Assembly (NCBI GenBank): GCA_023459055.1
Contig: JAEWVR010000009.1
Coordinates: 186,001 to 250,000 of the forward strand
Direction: 5' to 3'
Length of the DNA: 64,000 bases
Origin: Fibrobacterota bacterium
GTDB lineage: Bacteria > Fibrobacterota > Chitinivibrionia > Chitinivibrionales > Chitinispirillaceae
Below are positions 8,159-17,257 of this stretch, one piece after another. A program made the translations under genes and the position numbers. Every line of letters begins with the position of its first letter. Within the stretch, counting starts at the first letter, position 1. A model generated the notes under the pieces. It saw nothing but the letters and a program-made list of their open reading frames with translations. It was not told the DNA's origin and searched no databases.

Positions 8159-10447
8159 ATGATTTATAGATTTTTAATGAACACTAATAAAAAGCTGTTT
8201 GACTTTCGGATTCAGTTTACTATTCTACTAATTTTGGTTTATTTTTTTACAATTCATGCTGGAAAAACTGTTGAGGGCACTTCCAGTCGTAGTTTAAACG
8301 GTTATACATATCAATCGATTTCAGAGTTCGAACAACATATCAGGAAATCAGTTTCTGACAAAAAAAATAATTCCTCTCCAAAATACGGAATAAAGGAGCA
8401 ATTATCCCAGGCGGATTTATTTTATTTAACCAAAACATGGGATCTGTTGTCAACCGCGACAAGAAATGAATATCTCGCTTTAACTATCATACCAGATTCT
8501 GCAAGTGTATTTACTACACCTGGAAATCATTTCGAGATCTATTATCTGCCATCCCATGTGGCATCACATCTTAACGGCGATAATTATGGCTTTGATAGGA
8601 GTTCCTGGCGAATAAAACGTTCACTTCCAAATGGAATCCCCGATTATATTGATGAAATAGGATGGGCACTTGACAGCTGCTGGGAATTGGAAGTCAACAA
8701 ATTCAATTTTATTGCACCGATTCCATATAGGGATAACAAATTCCAGTCTGAAAAGTATAAAGTCGTAGCCTGCAGCACATCTGATGCTTTTGCATATACA
8801 TATCCATTTCCGGTTTCTGATACAAAGATTTATCCTAAAGGGTGGTCGAGTATTATTGATATTTCAACAAACTGGACTAAACTGGGATATGATGCCAATC
8901 CACTTGACGCTATCAGGGTAACCTGCGCGCACGAATTTTTTCATGCAATACAATTCAGCATGACATGGAATGTACTTGAAAATTTCAATCTTACTCTTGA
9001 TGATTACCCACTTGCATGGCTTGAGGGGACTGCAACATCAATTGAAGAAATTGCATTTCCGGATGTAAACGATTACATTCGTTATTCATCACATTATTTC
9101 AGTGCACCGCACCAACCATTTCTTCATGATAATAATGTTACAAATGGTCTATTTTATTATGCAAACTCACTTCTAATGCTTTACATATCCAAAATGCTCT
9201 CACCATCATCTATTGAATTTCCCAGAGCTATCCTATTCAATAACTACGAAAAACAGCATCCTTTTTATTCAAATATAAGAACCGTTTCCAGGAACTTTTC
9301 TAAACAATGGACTGACATTCTCCATAATTTTCATGTCGCATCTTTTTACTCGGGTAAGTATGCTGATACATCACGATTTCTCAATGATGCACAAATTTTT
9401 GATACGATAACGGTCAGGGACGATTCAATTGTTTATTCTCAAACGTTAATTAAAAAAGTATTGCCCTATGGGATGAGATTATTTACGCTGAGAAATACTA
9501 ATACATTTCCAATAGATTCCTTGCATCTGATATTTGAACACAAAAGTCAAAATACCATTTCTGCTGCAGATGTCCCCTGGAGTGCATCAATTTTAAGAAT
9601 GCGTACCTCAATAGATACATCAATTTCTGTATCACTTGACAATAATGGTGACGGATATCATACAGTTTATTCAATTGCTCCTAATGAAAGAATAGTTGCA
9701 ATTGTCACAAATGGTCATGCTCTTGAATCAAAAGACTATGGTGTTTCATTTAACGATTGTACTGATAATTTTTATTCTTCTGATACGATAAGGTTTTCAT
9801 CTTTTGCATCTGATTCACAATCATCTGCGACAGCCTTATTTAAATTAGACACAACGATATTGCCATGTGTCCCGTCACTTGATTTGGTAACCGATAAAAT
9901 CTATTACGAAAAAGCGAACTCAATGTCATTAATTTTAAAAAGTACACCTTTTTTATTTTTATATCCTCATTTCTGGCAGGGTAAATCAAGCTGTGTTTTC
10001 TCAATAACTGCAAAAAGAGTAGCTGGTACTGATTGCGATGTTTACAAATGGAATGAGCTTCAGGAAACATGGGAGAAATCATCCGGGTTTACTAATGTAA
10101 TTACTGGTGATTATACGACATTTACAACATACACTCCTGTTTCCGGACTTTATTCGATTGGAAAAATTGTTGACGATGTTAAAATATCGGTATATCCCAA
10201 TCCGGTTTCATTAAAAAATGGTACTGTAATTTTTTCAGGAAAATCTATAAAAGCCATTACAATTTATGATGCTTCCGGGAAATTGATTGTCAATAAAACC
10301 CACAATGTGCCCATTCCTTACCAATGGGATTTACATACAATATTTAACAGATCTGTTGTTCCCGGATTATATTTTGCAGTGGTGGGATACGAAACGGGTC
10401 TGAATGAACGAAGCATTTACAAACACAAAATTATGGTTACACCATGA
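8159..10447 (+). CDS. Secreted zinc metalloprotease-like protein with type IX-type sorting domain
   Basis: A 762-residue exported protein. A hydrophobic signal segment (QFTILLILVYFFTIHAG) lies near residues 20-37. The zinc site is in CAHEFFHAIQ near residue 258 (HExxH), with a further acidic residue in WLEGTATSIEE, as in MXAN_6640-type putative peptidases. The last 90 residues (VYPNPVSLKNGTVIF ... ITIYDASGKLI ... VPGLYFAVV) match the Por secretion/T9SS type A sorting domain seen in Bacteroidota and Fibrobacterota. The protein probably goes to the cell surface or outside; its substrate is unknown. ATG 8177 is a possible alternative start. The downstream lipoprotein gene overlaps it by four bases. 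Confidence 0.8.
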   Translation: MIYRFLMNTNKKLFDFRIQFTILLILVYFFTIHAGKTVEGTSSRSLNGYTYQSISEFEQHIRKSVSDKKNNSSPKYGIKEQLSQADLFYLTKTWDLLSTATRNEYLALTIIPDSASVFTTPGNHFEIYYLPSHVASHLNGDNYGFDRSSWRIKRSLPNGIPDYIDEIGWALDSCWELEVNKFNFIAPIPYRDNKFQSEKYKVVACSTSDAFAYTYPFPVSDTKIYPKGWSSIIDISTNWTKLGYDANPLDAIRVTCAHEFFHAIQFSMTWNVLENFNLTLDDYPLAWLEGTATSIEEIAFPDVNDYIRYSSHYFSAPHQPFLHDNNVTNGLFYYANSLLMLYISKMLSPSSIEFPRAILFNNYEKQHPFYSNIRTVSRNFSKQWTDILHNFHVASFYSGKYADTSRFLNDAQIFDTITVRDDSIVYSQTLIKKVLPYGMRLFTLRNTNTFPIDSLHLIFEHKSQNTISAADVPWSASILRMRTSIDTSISVSLDNNGDGYHTVYSIAPNERIVAIVTNGHALESKDYGVSFNDCTDNFYSSDTIRFSSFASDSQSSATALFKLDTTILPCVPSLDLVTDKIYYEKANSMSLILKSTPFLFLYPHFWQGKSSCVFSITAKRVAGTDCDVYKWNELQETWEKSSGFTNVITGDYTTFTTYTPVSGLYSIGKIVDDVKISVYPNPVSLKNGTVIFSGKSIKAITIYDASGKLIVNKTHNVPIPYQWDLHTIFNRSVVPGLYFAVVGYETGLNERSIYKHKIMVTP

Positions 10448-10974
10448 AAAAATTACTTCTTTTATTTTTTATTTGTATTGTTGTCAACTGTTCACTGATC
10501 AACAAAAAAGCATACTCACCATCCGATATAGATGCATCGAAACAAAAAATCTATATCGCACCTGTCCTAAACACAGCAAATTTTGATTCACTTCCATCCT
10601 GGCCTGCTGATAAGAAAAGAGAAAGTGCTCTTTTAAAAAAAATCGCCGGAATCAGAAAAATACTGGTATCAAAAATAAAGCGAAGTGATTGCGCCAGTAC
10701 AGTCCAGATTGTCCAGAATAGTGATCAGCCGGATTTCAGGGTATCAATAACACTCTTATCAGTTTCCTTAATCAAGGATTCCCTTACAATCCCGCTTAGA
10801 GTTGATATCGAAAACATAAAAAGTGGCTCAATCCGAACTTTTTCAATGAATAGTACGGGTACATACAGAACCCGGGTTCAAAAAAACAGAACATCGGTCA
10901 TTGACAGCCTTTTTTCACGATACCAGACATCATTTCCGTATACAACCATTATCGGCTATATCTGTAACAATTAA
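10444..10974 (+). CDS. Small lipoprotein of unknown function
   Basis: The 176-residue product opens with MKKLLLLFFICIVVNCS, a type II signal peptide whose Cys16 would be lipidated. The rest shows IYIAPVLN near residue 39 and alternating beta-strand character, reminiscent of outer-membrane assembly lipoproteins of the LptE/CsgG-like kind, but I cannot assign a family. Its ATG overlaps the stop of the metalloprotease gene (ATGA), which implies translational coupling and a linked role. Confidence 0.7.
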   Translation: MKKLLLLFFICIVVNCSLINKKAYSPSDIDASKQKIYIAPVLNTANFDSLPSWPADKKRESALLKKIAGIRKILVSKIKRSDCASTVQIVQNSDQPDFRVSITLLSVSLIKDSLTIPLRVDIENIKSGSIRTFSMNSTGTYRTRVQKNRTSVIDSLFSRYQTSFPYTTIIGYICNN

Positions 10975-11004
10975 TGTACACTACTGCTTCAGAACTACAA
11001 AACC

Positions 11005-11054
11005 TTGACCTGTCTAAGTGAATATTATACAATAGCTATAAACGTGATATTCAC
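11005..11054 (+). promoter_or_regulatory. Sigma70-type promoter with overlapping inverted repeat
   Basis: TTGACC (11005-11010), a 17-base spacer and TACAAT (11028-11033) form a near-consensus promoter for the STAS gene. GTGAATAT at 11018 recurs inverted as ATATTCAC ending at 11054, bracketing the -10 box, so the site could be an operator or a hairpin in the 5' leader. Confidence 0.6.
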
Positions 11055-11115
11055 ATTTTTGGCGAATATCAGGGTAAATAGTTTTTAAATGCTGCATTTG
11101 ATGTGGAGGGAAATA

Positions 11116-12291
11116 ATGCCACTGTCTGTTATGTCAAATAACAACTATGATGTCATTTGTCTTCAAGGTGCATATAACCTTGGTTCACTACCCACATTAA
11201 CACCTCAGTTGACATCATTTTTTCAGGAGCATACTCAAAAAGATCTTGTTATTGATTTGACAAATGTAACTACTATCGACTCAAGTATATTACGTGTTAT
11301 ATTAAATTTAAAAAAACGTATCGAGTCCACAAACAATCGTTTTTTTCTAATGCATCCATCTGAAGATGTTATTACTCTTCTTAGCGACTCCAACCTTGTC
11401 AAAATATTGACAATAGTAAATGATTACAGCGAACTTCAGAGATTAATTGACAAGTTTTCATATGACCGGTACCTCCCCTTTACATATCAGGAGAAGGGTT
11501 TGAAACGCCTTCGCTGCTCCTGCGGTGGATGCGGTTCAAATAATGTCACAGGATACCTTCTTTCATTGAATGACTACGCCTGGAAATGGCGTGATAATGA
11601 TATATTTCCAAGTTCAGAAGATTCTTCCGGAAATTTTTTCGACTATTATAGTATACTTCCTGTTATATGTACTGATTGTCTTATGTCTTCAATAGATATT
11701 TCATTGTTCAATATAATTGGTGAAGATAATACGATTCATTATAAATCAATACTTGATGACAAAACAAAAATTCTCATATCCAAAGCAACAAAAAAAAGAC
11801 GTAAAATGATGGAGGCTGGAGGAATAATAACAGAGAACTATTTTTCATTTCCGCGAAACCGTCTTACAAGCTTTCAGGCGTATATCCTTGCAGAATCATG
11901 CTCAAAGGCAGTTTCGGTAAATAAAGGTAGTACAGATCCTTTTAATATAGGATATTTGAATTTTCTGGCGATGCAATTTGCACCTGATGATCTAAAAGAG
12001 GAATTAACAAACAATTGCAGAACCTGGCTCACACAGGTTATCTCGGAGCCAGCTCCATTCACAGCACTGCAAATGGCTCAGACATACTATATTTTGTTAA
12101 ACGTTTCACTTACTGTAGAACGTTATAAAGATGTAAGTAAATTTTTTACTGACTTTTCATCACTGATTGACACGCTACCAGAACAGGATACAGAATCAAA
12201 CGAAATTACAAATCCGATTTTCTGGTTTCGTAAAGCCGAGCATATATGGCAAAGGGAAATAGAACGTCAATCAAGTGCTCTTAAACTATAA
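11116..12291 (+). CDS. STAS-domain protein with uncharacterised C-terminal half
   Basis: The 391-residue protein begins with a STAS (anti-sigma-factor antagonist) domain of about 110 residues: LVIDLTNVTTIDSSILRVIL carries the Asp-Ser pair that is phosphorylated in SpoIIAA-type proteins, followed by NRFFLMHPSEDV. The remaining ~270 residues match nothing I recognise; they hold a Cys-rich stretch (RCSCGGCG) and a C-T-D-C pair that could bind a metal or Fe-S centre. ATG 11116 is preferred over 11089 because GGAGGG ends 5 bases before it. It stands alone, after its own promoter and convergent with ispF, so a role in partner switching with an unlinked kinase or phosphatase is only a guess. Confidence 0.75.
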   Translation: MPLSVMSNNNYDVICLQGAYNLGSLPTLTPQLTSFFQEHTQKDLVIDLTNVTTIDSSILRVILNLKKRIESTNNRFFLMHPSEDVITLLSDSNLVKILTIVNDYSELQRLIDKFSYDRYLPFTYQEKGLKRLRCSCGGCGSNNVTGYLLSLNDYAWKWRDNDIFPSSEDSSGNFFDYYSILPVICTDCLMSSIDISLFNIIGEDNTIHYKSILDDKTKILISKATKKRRKMMEAGGIITENYFSFPRNRLTSFQAYILAESCSKAVSVNKGSTDPFNIGYLNFLAMQFAPDDLKEELTNNCRTWLTQVISEPAPFTALQMAQTYYILLNVSLTVERYKDVSKFFTDFSSLIDTLPEQDTESNEITNPIFWFRKAEHIWQREIERQSSALKL

Positions 12292-12306
12292 TAAAGAATT
12301 TAAAAA

Positions 12307-12783
12307 TCAGCACTCTACTGTCAATATAACAAAAGCCTGAATACCATCTCCTTTTCCAAACGCAGTCAATCCCTCACCCGTTGTAGCAGTAATACCAACA
12401 TGATTAATGTCTAATCCTAAAAGCATACCTATTGATTTTCGCATTTCAGGTATATGCTTTGACAAATGAGGACGTTTGGCTTCAATTGATATTGAAACAT
12501 GCACCATTCGGTATATGCCAAGCGTCTCAATAGCTCGTTGAAGATATACTTTACTATCAGTTATCCCCTGCTTTAAACAAAGATCATCGCTAACTTTACC
12601 CAGAATATTAGTACAACTTACACCGGAAATTGCATTGGTAATAGCGTGTAAAACTACATCTGCATCACTATTCCCGTCAAGTCCGTTGCAATTATCAATC
12701 GTAATACCACCAAGAATAAGCGGTTTATTATTTCCATCAGCAACGAACCTATGTGAATCCTGTCCTATTGATGAAATATTCAT
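12307..12783 (-). CDS. ispF: 2-C-methyl-D-erythritol 2,4-cyclodiphosphate synthase
   Basis: IspF closes CDP-methylerythritol 2-phosphate to the cyclodiphosphate in the non-mevalonate isoprenoid pathway. The 158-residue length is standard. The metal-binding D-x-H is in GQDSHRF, a third ligand in DADVVLHAI, and the C-terminal signature is TATTGEGLTAFGKGDGI. It is a single-gene unit here, with no ispD next to it, convergent with the STAS gene and 101 bases downstream of the outer-membrane protein gene, from which a terminator separates it. Confidence 0.96.
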   Translation of the reverse strand: MNISSIGQDSHRFVADGNNKPLILGGITIDNCNGLDGNSDADVVLHAITNAISGVSCTNILGKVSDDLCLKQGITDSKVYLQRAIETLGIYRMVHVSISIEAKRPHLSKHIPEMRKSIGMLLGLDINHVGITATTGEGLTAFGKGDGIQAFVILTVEC

Positions 12784-12805
12784 AGAATTAAAACACCTTC
12801 ATAAT

Positions 12806-12834
12806 TAAAAGGGCACTGGTATAGTGCCCTTTTT
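12806..12834 (-). terminator. Terminator between outer-membrane protein gene and ispF
   Basis: GGGCAC (12811-12816) and GTGCCC (12824-12829) form a stem flanked by A and T runs on the two sides, so it works on the minus strand after the gene ending at 12884. Confidence 0.8.
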
Positions 12835-12883
12835 GTTACAATACATTCATTTACTCAATAAATAACCATGATATGTGAATAAA

Positions 12884-14374
12884 CTAAAACTTCCCGTCAT
12901 AAGTTTCCGGATTTGTAAGTTTACCAAATGAAAATGTATATCCAAGAAGTATATTAGGAGTCCATTCATCTTTTTTGTTGAAAACATCAGGAATGAATAT
13001 GCCCATAAAATCTACTCCTATCGTTACAGAACTGTGTTGACCAGCGAGAAATGCTAATCTGCCTGATGGCCCCATGAAATAATATTCACTTAACGTTTTA
13101 GTTGTATCAGTAGAATAATTACTGCTATAGTTTGATGATTGGGATACTGAATACGTTGAGCTCAATTTACCTACTCTTCTTTTTGCAGCCCCCTGCAAAC
13201 CTACTCCACCTTTAATCCTGCTACCGCCAAACATTCCAAAGGCACTATATTCGACAAAAACATTTGTTTCTTCTCCAAAAGTAAGTGGGTAACTGATTCT
13301 CCCCTTAAATCCTTTATTTGGTTTGCCGGCACGAATTCCAAATACCCAGTTGGCTCTGTGTGATGTTTTAAAATCATATGTATTGTATTGTGTGGCGTTA
13401 TATTTTGCAACAGTATCATTTTTTTGAAAATTATCAAGGTACATATATCCAATTCCAAAAGTAATACCAATATTCTTTAAACCCCATTCATGCTCGAGTG
13501 TAAAGAAGAAATCCTTGTTGCGTTTAAAAGTCGAACGTACTCGCATTGTGTCTGCTGTAGACATTGGAAGTGCAAATTTAAACCGTGCCTGACCGACTGA
13601 TGTTGTAGGAATAAGGCAGAATGCATCTATACCCCATTCACTTTCTGTAAATCCTGCATCGTTTAACACATAACGACCAACAAGCCCAACAGTTAATCCT
13701 TGCACTGTACCATGATTTGAAACTAAAGGTTCGTAAACTGTTTCTTCATCATTTTCTTTATATTCTTTAATAGATGCGATCTCGGTTTTCTTACTGTTTC
13801 CATCAGTACTGTTATCTGCAATTTGAGGTACAATAAGATCTTCTGTAATATTCTTTTTCGTTCCATCTGAATTATCTACCAGTTTTTGCTCTGCTAAAAA
13901 AGCATTACGTGCATCAATAACAACATTTTCTGATGTTTTCTTTAAAAAATTGGTTATGTCTTCTTTAGACGAATATTCATTTGTCCAGACAGTCTCATTT
14001 TTTTGAGGGATTACAGCTGAGATTGTGATAGTAAATGTATTGTCCATTTTGTAAAAGCTTCCAATAAACGCATAATGCACACCAAGAGTGTTTGCCACTG
14101 CAACAGCACAAACTCTGTTTCTGCAAACAGAGTCTTTGACAATTGATGTATTACGAAAACCAGCTAAAACTTTATCCTGAGAGACAAGATCAATCTCAGG
14201 TACCGATGTGAATGCCTCATTGATTTTTTTTACCAGGTTGTCTGCCTCAGAAGTACTGACACCAATTGTTTCAAATGGAATAACAGCAATGGTTTTCTTA
14301 ATGTTATCTTCTGCAAAAATATTTAATGTAAAAATAACAAAAATGATCATCACAGGTCTTAACACTTGGGGCAT
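12884..14374 (-). CDS. Exported CsgG-like/outer-membrane beta-barrel protein
   Basis: A 496-residue exported protein with signal peptide MPQVLRPVMIIFVIFTLNIFA. Residues 20-160 (TIAVIPFETIGVSTSEADNL ... IGSFYKMDNTFTIT) look like the CsgG/TolB-N-type domain that in many FCB proteins precedes a membrane domain. After a Lys/Glu/Asn-rich linker come alternating aromatic strands ending in ILLGYTFSFGKL, as in outer-membrane barrels. Function is unknown. ATG 14374 was chosen over 14413 because GGAGG lies 5 bases upstream of it. It is 181 bases downstream of gnd. Confidence 0.65.
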   Translation of the reverse strand: MPQVLRPVMIIFVIFTLNIFAEDNIKKTIAVIPFETIGVSTSEADNLVKKINEAFTSVPEIDLVSQDKVLAGFRNTSIVKDSVCRNRVCAVAVANTLGVHYAFIGSFYKMDNTFTITISAVIPQKNETVWTNEYSSKEDITNFLKKTSENVVIDARNAFLAEQKLVDNSDGTKKNITEDLIVPQIADNSTDGNSKKTEIASIKEYKENDEETVYEPLVSNHGTVQGLTVGLVGRYVLNDAGFTESEWGIDAFCLIPTTSVGQARFKFALPMSTADTMRVRSTFKRNKDFFFTLEHEWGLKNIGITFGIGYMYLDNFQKNDTVAKYNATQYNTYDFKTSHRANWVFGIRAGKPNKGFKGRISYPLTFGEETNVFVEYSAFGMFGGSRIKGGVGLQGAAKRRVGKLSSTYSVSQSSNYSSNYSTDTTKTLSEYYFMGPSGRLAFLAGQHSSVTIGVDFMGIFIPDVFNKKDEWTPNILLGYTFSFGKLTNPETYDGKF

Positions 14375-14555
14375 CATATCCTCCATTAAATCGTATTGGG
14401 TATACAAAAGCATCTATAACCTATATTTATTTGTGTTATAAGCTATTATGTAAATATAATATTGATAAGTACCACGGTTCAAAATAATTTTGTAACCGGT
14501 TTAATAATAGACATGTGCCCGTTCAGGATTCTGTTTAATAAATTTCAAACAGTAC

Positions 14556-16013
14556 TTATACGTTATAGGTTGATGATGATACATCCCCCCCTCTTCCAGT
14601 CCAGTTGGTATGGAAAAACTGTCCGCGGGGCTTGTCAATTCTTTCATATGTGTGCGCACCGAAATAATCTCTCTGTGCCTGAAGCAAATTAGCAGGAAGA
14701 CGTGCTGTCCGGTATCCATCATAAAAGCTGAGTGCTGCACTTAGTGCCGGCACAGCAATTCCTAGTTCTGCAGCAGTAATAATGACTTTACGCCATGAGA
14801 CTTGACATGAATCCATAACAGACTTGAAGTAGTCGTCCAGAAGAAGGTTACTCAAATCAGGTTTTTTATCAAATGCATCCTTAATTTTTCGCAGAAAAGC
14901 GCTTCTGATAATACAACCACCGCGCCACATAAGTGCAATACCACCGTAATTCAGTTTCCATCCGTTTTCTTTTGCTGCTTCACGCATCAGCATATATCCC
15001 TGGGCATAAGAAATAACTTTGGACGCAAAAAGTGCTTTACGAATGTGTTCAACGAATTCTGTTTTGTCACCTGTAAACTTAGTACCCGGACCACAAAGAA
15101 TTTTTGATGCATTAACACGCTCGTCCTTGAGTGCAGAAATACATCGTGCAAATACAGCTTCCATAATAAGTGTTAACGGCATCCCGTTATCAAGGGCGCT
15201 GATACCAGTCCATTTACCCGTACCCTTTTGTCCGGCTGTATCAAGTATTTTTTCTACAAGCGCTGTACCATCACTATCTTTATAGCCCATGATATCACGT
15301 GTAATTTCAATAAGATAACTATCAAGATCGCCTTTGTTCCACTCTGCAAACACAGCATGCATTTCGTCACTTGTCAAGCTAATACCATCTTTCATGAGCT
15401 GGTACGCTTCGCATATAAGCTGCATATCGCCATATTCAATGCCATTGTGAACCATTTTTACATAATGACCAGCTCCATCTTCGCCTACCCAGTCACAGCA
15501 GGGTTCACCCTCTGGTGTTTTTGCGCAAATTGACTGAAAAATATCTTTGACCAGCGGCCAGGCCTGCGGATTGCCTCCAGGCATTATTGACGGACCAGTA
15601 CGTGCACCTTCTTCACCACCGCTAACACCCGTTCCAATGTACAGAATACCTTTTTCATTAAGATTTTTTGTACGACGAATGGTGTCAGGATAATGAGAAT
15701 TACCACCATCAATAATTACATCACCTTTTTCAAGATAAGGAAGAAGAGTATTAATAAATTCATCAACAGCACTTCCCGCTTTAACCATAAGCATAATCTT
15801 ACGGGGTCTTTTTAACAAACGTACCATTTCATCAACAGAATGCGCACCAATAATAGTACGCCGGCCTTTCGCCGCGCCATTGATAAATGCGTCAACTTTT
15901 TCGACACTGCGATTATATGCAACCACAGTAAAACCATGATCATTCATATTAAGAATCAGGTTCTGTCCCATAACAGCAAGTCCAATAAGTGCTATATCGC
16001 CATTTGCGTCCAT
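14556..16013 (-). CDS. gnd: 6-phosphogluconate dehydrogenase, decarboxylating
   Basis: Gnd converts 6-phosphogluconate and NADP to ribulose 5-phosphate and CO2 in the oxidative pentose phosphate branch. At 485 residues it is full length for the homodimeric long form. The Rossmann fold opens with IGLAVMGQNLILNM; the signature IDGGNSHYPDT is present, the catalytic Lys and His-Asn are in HYVKMVHNGIEYGDMQ, and the C-terminal substrate loop is in AQRDYFGAHTYER. It lies 128 bases downstream of the DeoR-type regulator gene on the same strand, which may control it. Confidence 0.97.
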   Translation of the reverse strand: MDANGDIALIGLAVMGQNLILNMNDHGFTVVAYNRSVEKVDAFINGAAKGRRTIIGAHSVDEMVRLLKRPRKIMLMVKAGSAVDEFINTLLPYLEKGDVIIDGGNSHYPDTIRRTKNLNEKGILYIGTGVSGGEEGARTGPSIMPGGNPQAWPLVKDIFQSICAKTPEGEPCCDWVGEDGAGHYVKMVHNGIEYGDMQLICEAYQLMKDGISLTSDEMHAVFAEWNKGDLDSYLIEITRDIMGYKDSDGTALVEKILDTAGQKGTGKWTGISALDNGMPLTLIMEAVFARCISALKDERVNASKILCGPGTKFTGDKTEFVEHIRKALFASKVISYAQGYMLMREAAKENGWKLNYGGIALMWRGGCIIRSAFLRKIKDAFDKKPDLSNLLLDDYFKSVMDSCQVSWRKVIITAAELGIAVPALSAALSFYDGYRTARLPANLLQAQRDYFGAHTYERIDKPRGQFFHTNWTGRGGDVSSSTYNV

Positions 16014-16141
16014 TTTTGTATCTCCTTTTCAATATAATCAACGATTGATCTGCCGATGACCAAAGTATCTCTATTGCTTTATTTACATAGAGTCAAACGC
16101 ATTATTTCCTGTACATAGTCCTGAACAGAGTGATTTACAAT

Positions 16142-16912
16142 TCATTCACCGGCCAGCATTACATCAAGGCCTGCGCTTCTGTATTTATTTACAATTGCAC
16201 TATCAGCCTGACTGTCTGTAACAAGTATATTAACATCAGAAAAACCGGCAAACTTGGCAAACGATACCTGTTCAAGTTTCGTATGATCAGTCACAATTAC
16301 CTTTTTTCCTGCACCCGCAAACATTGCCTCTTTACACTGTGCCTCAGCAAGCGTTGGTGATGTAAAACCACGCTCTATGGAAACACCCATTGCACCTACA
16401 AAAGCAATATCAACATGTATTCGCCTCAAAGCTTCAATTGCCAGTGAACCAACAAGTGCCTGACTGACAGAGTAGACATTTCCGCCTGTAAGAACGACTT
16501 CAATACCAGTCTCATCCGCAAGCTCACTTCCAACCATCAGAGAATTAGTAACAACTCTTATATTCCTGCGTCCTTTCAGGTGATATGCAATCAGATGCGC
16601 AGTAGAACCGGCATCAATCATCACTGTGTTATCCGGTTCAATAAGCTTCACCGCAAGTCTTGCGATTCTATCTTTAAGATCTTTCGCAATAGTAACCTTG
16701 TGTTTGACAGGGACATCAATAATACCAGCTTCAGTTGCAGCAACAGCACCACTATGAAACCTCCTGCAAATACCGATCTCCTCAAGATGTGTCAGATCCT
16801 TACGGATAGTAACCTCAGAAACATCAAAGTGTGCAGCAAGATCTGTTACCAGAACTCTCTTTTTGTTTCGAATTAATTCGGCGATATGCGTATAACGCTC
16901 TTTATAATTCAT
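16142..16912 (-). CDS. DeoR-family transcriptional regulator
   Basis: A 256-residue regulator. The N-terminal winged helix has the DeoR helix-turn-helix VTDLAAHFDVSEVTIRKDL. The C-terminal isomerase-like effector domain carries DAGSTAHLIAYHL and VTNSLMVGSEL, the phospho-sugar-binding loops of the family. Family members usually repress sugar-metabolism genes until a sugar phosphate binds, so the downstream gnd is a plausible target. I start at ATG 16912, where the family homology begins; the frame is open from ATG 16954 and the ribosome site is weak for both. Confidence 0.85.
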   Translation of the reverse strand: MNYKERYTHIAELIRNKKRVLVTDLAAHFDVSEVTIRKDLTHLEEIGICRRFHSGAVAATEAGIIDVPVKHKVTIAKDLKDRIARLAVKLIEPDNTVMIDAGSTAHLIAYHLKGRRNIRVVTNSLMVGSELADETGIEVVLTGGNVYSVSQALVGSLAIEALRRIHVDIAFVGAMGVSIERGFTSPTLAEAQCKEAMFAGAGKKVIVTDHTKLEQVSFAKFAGFSDVNILVTDSQADSAIVNKYRSAGLDVMLAGE

Positions 16913-17257
16913 GTGATTAAAACCACCGCTTTGGTAATCGAATGAAACTTTCAATTTGTTTCGAATACTATTGAATATAGGCTTTTTTTAGGGTAATAGC
17001 AAAGTATTTTTTTGTCTTCAGTTAAAATGCAGTATCGTTATAATTTTGACTCCAGGTAACAATAAATTATTACATATATTAATATAACAAATTTGCAAGA
17101 CAGAGTCTGAGTTTACGGAGTAATGATATTTAAATTTTGTTGAAAAAAACGGACTGAAATAATAGAATATTCAGATAAGTAAATTTTCTCAATAGAAAAC
17201 AGTGTTACACTGTTTTTTATTGAATGTGATAAACAGTATCGCATTTTAAAAGAGTCC
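16913..17257. promoter_or_regulatory. Divergent intergenic region with strong inverted repeat
   Basis: This spacer separates the DeoR gene from the hybrid kinase gene. It holds a 35-base inverted repeat at 17189-17223: TCAATA and AAAACAGTG, a TTA centre, then CACTGTTTT and TATTGA. It lies 35 bases before the kinase start and could be a leader hairpin or an operator. No other structure is clear. Confidence 0.45.

Noticed and set aside
15228..15533. Plus-strand frame inside gnd
   Set aside because: Antisense to a clearly identified enzyme gene.
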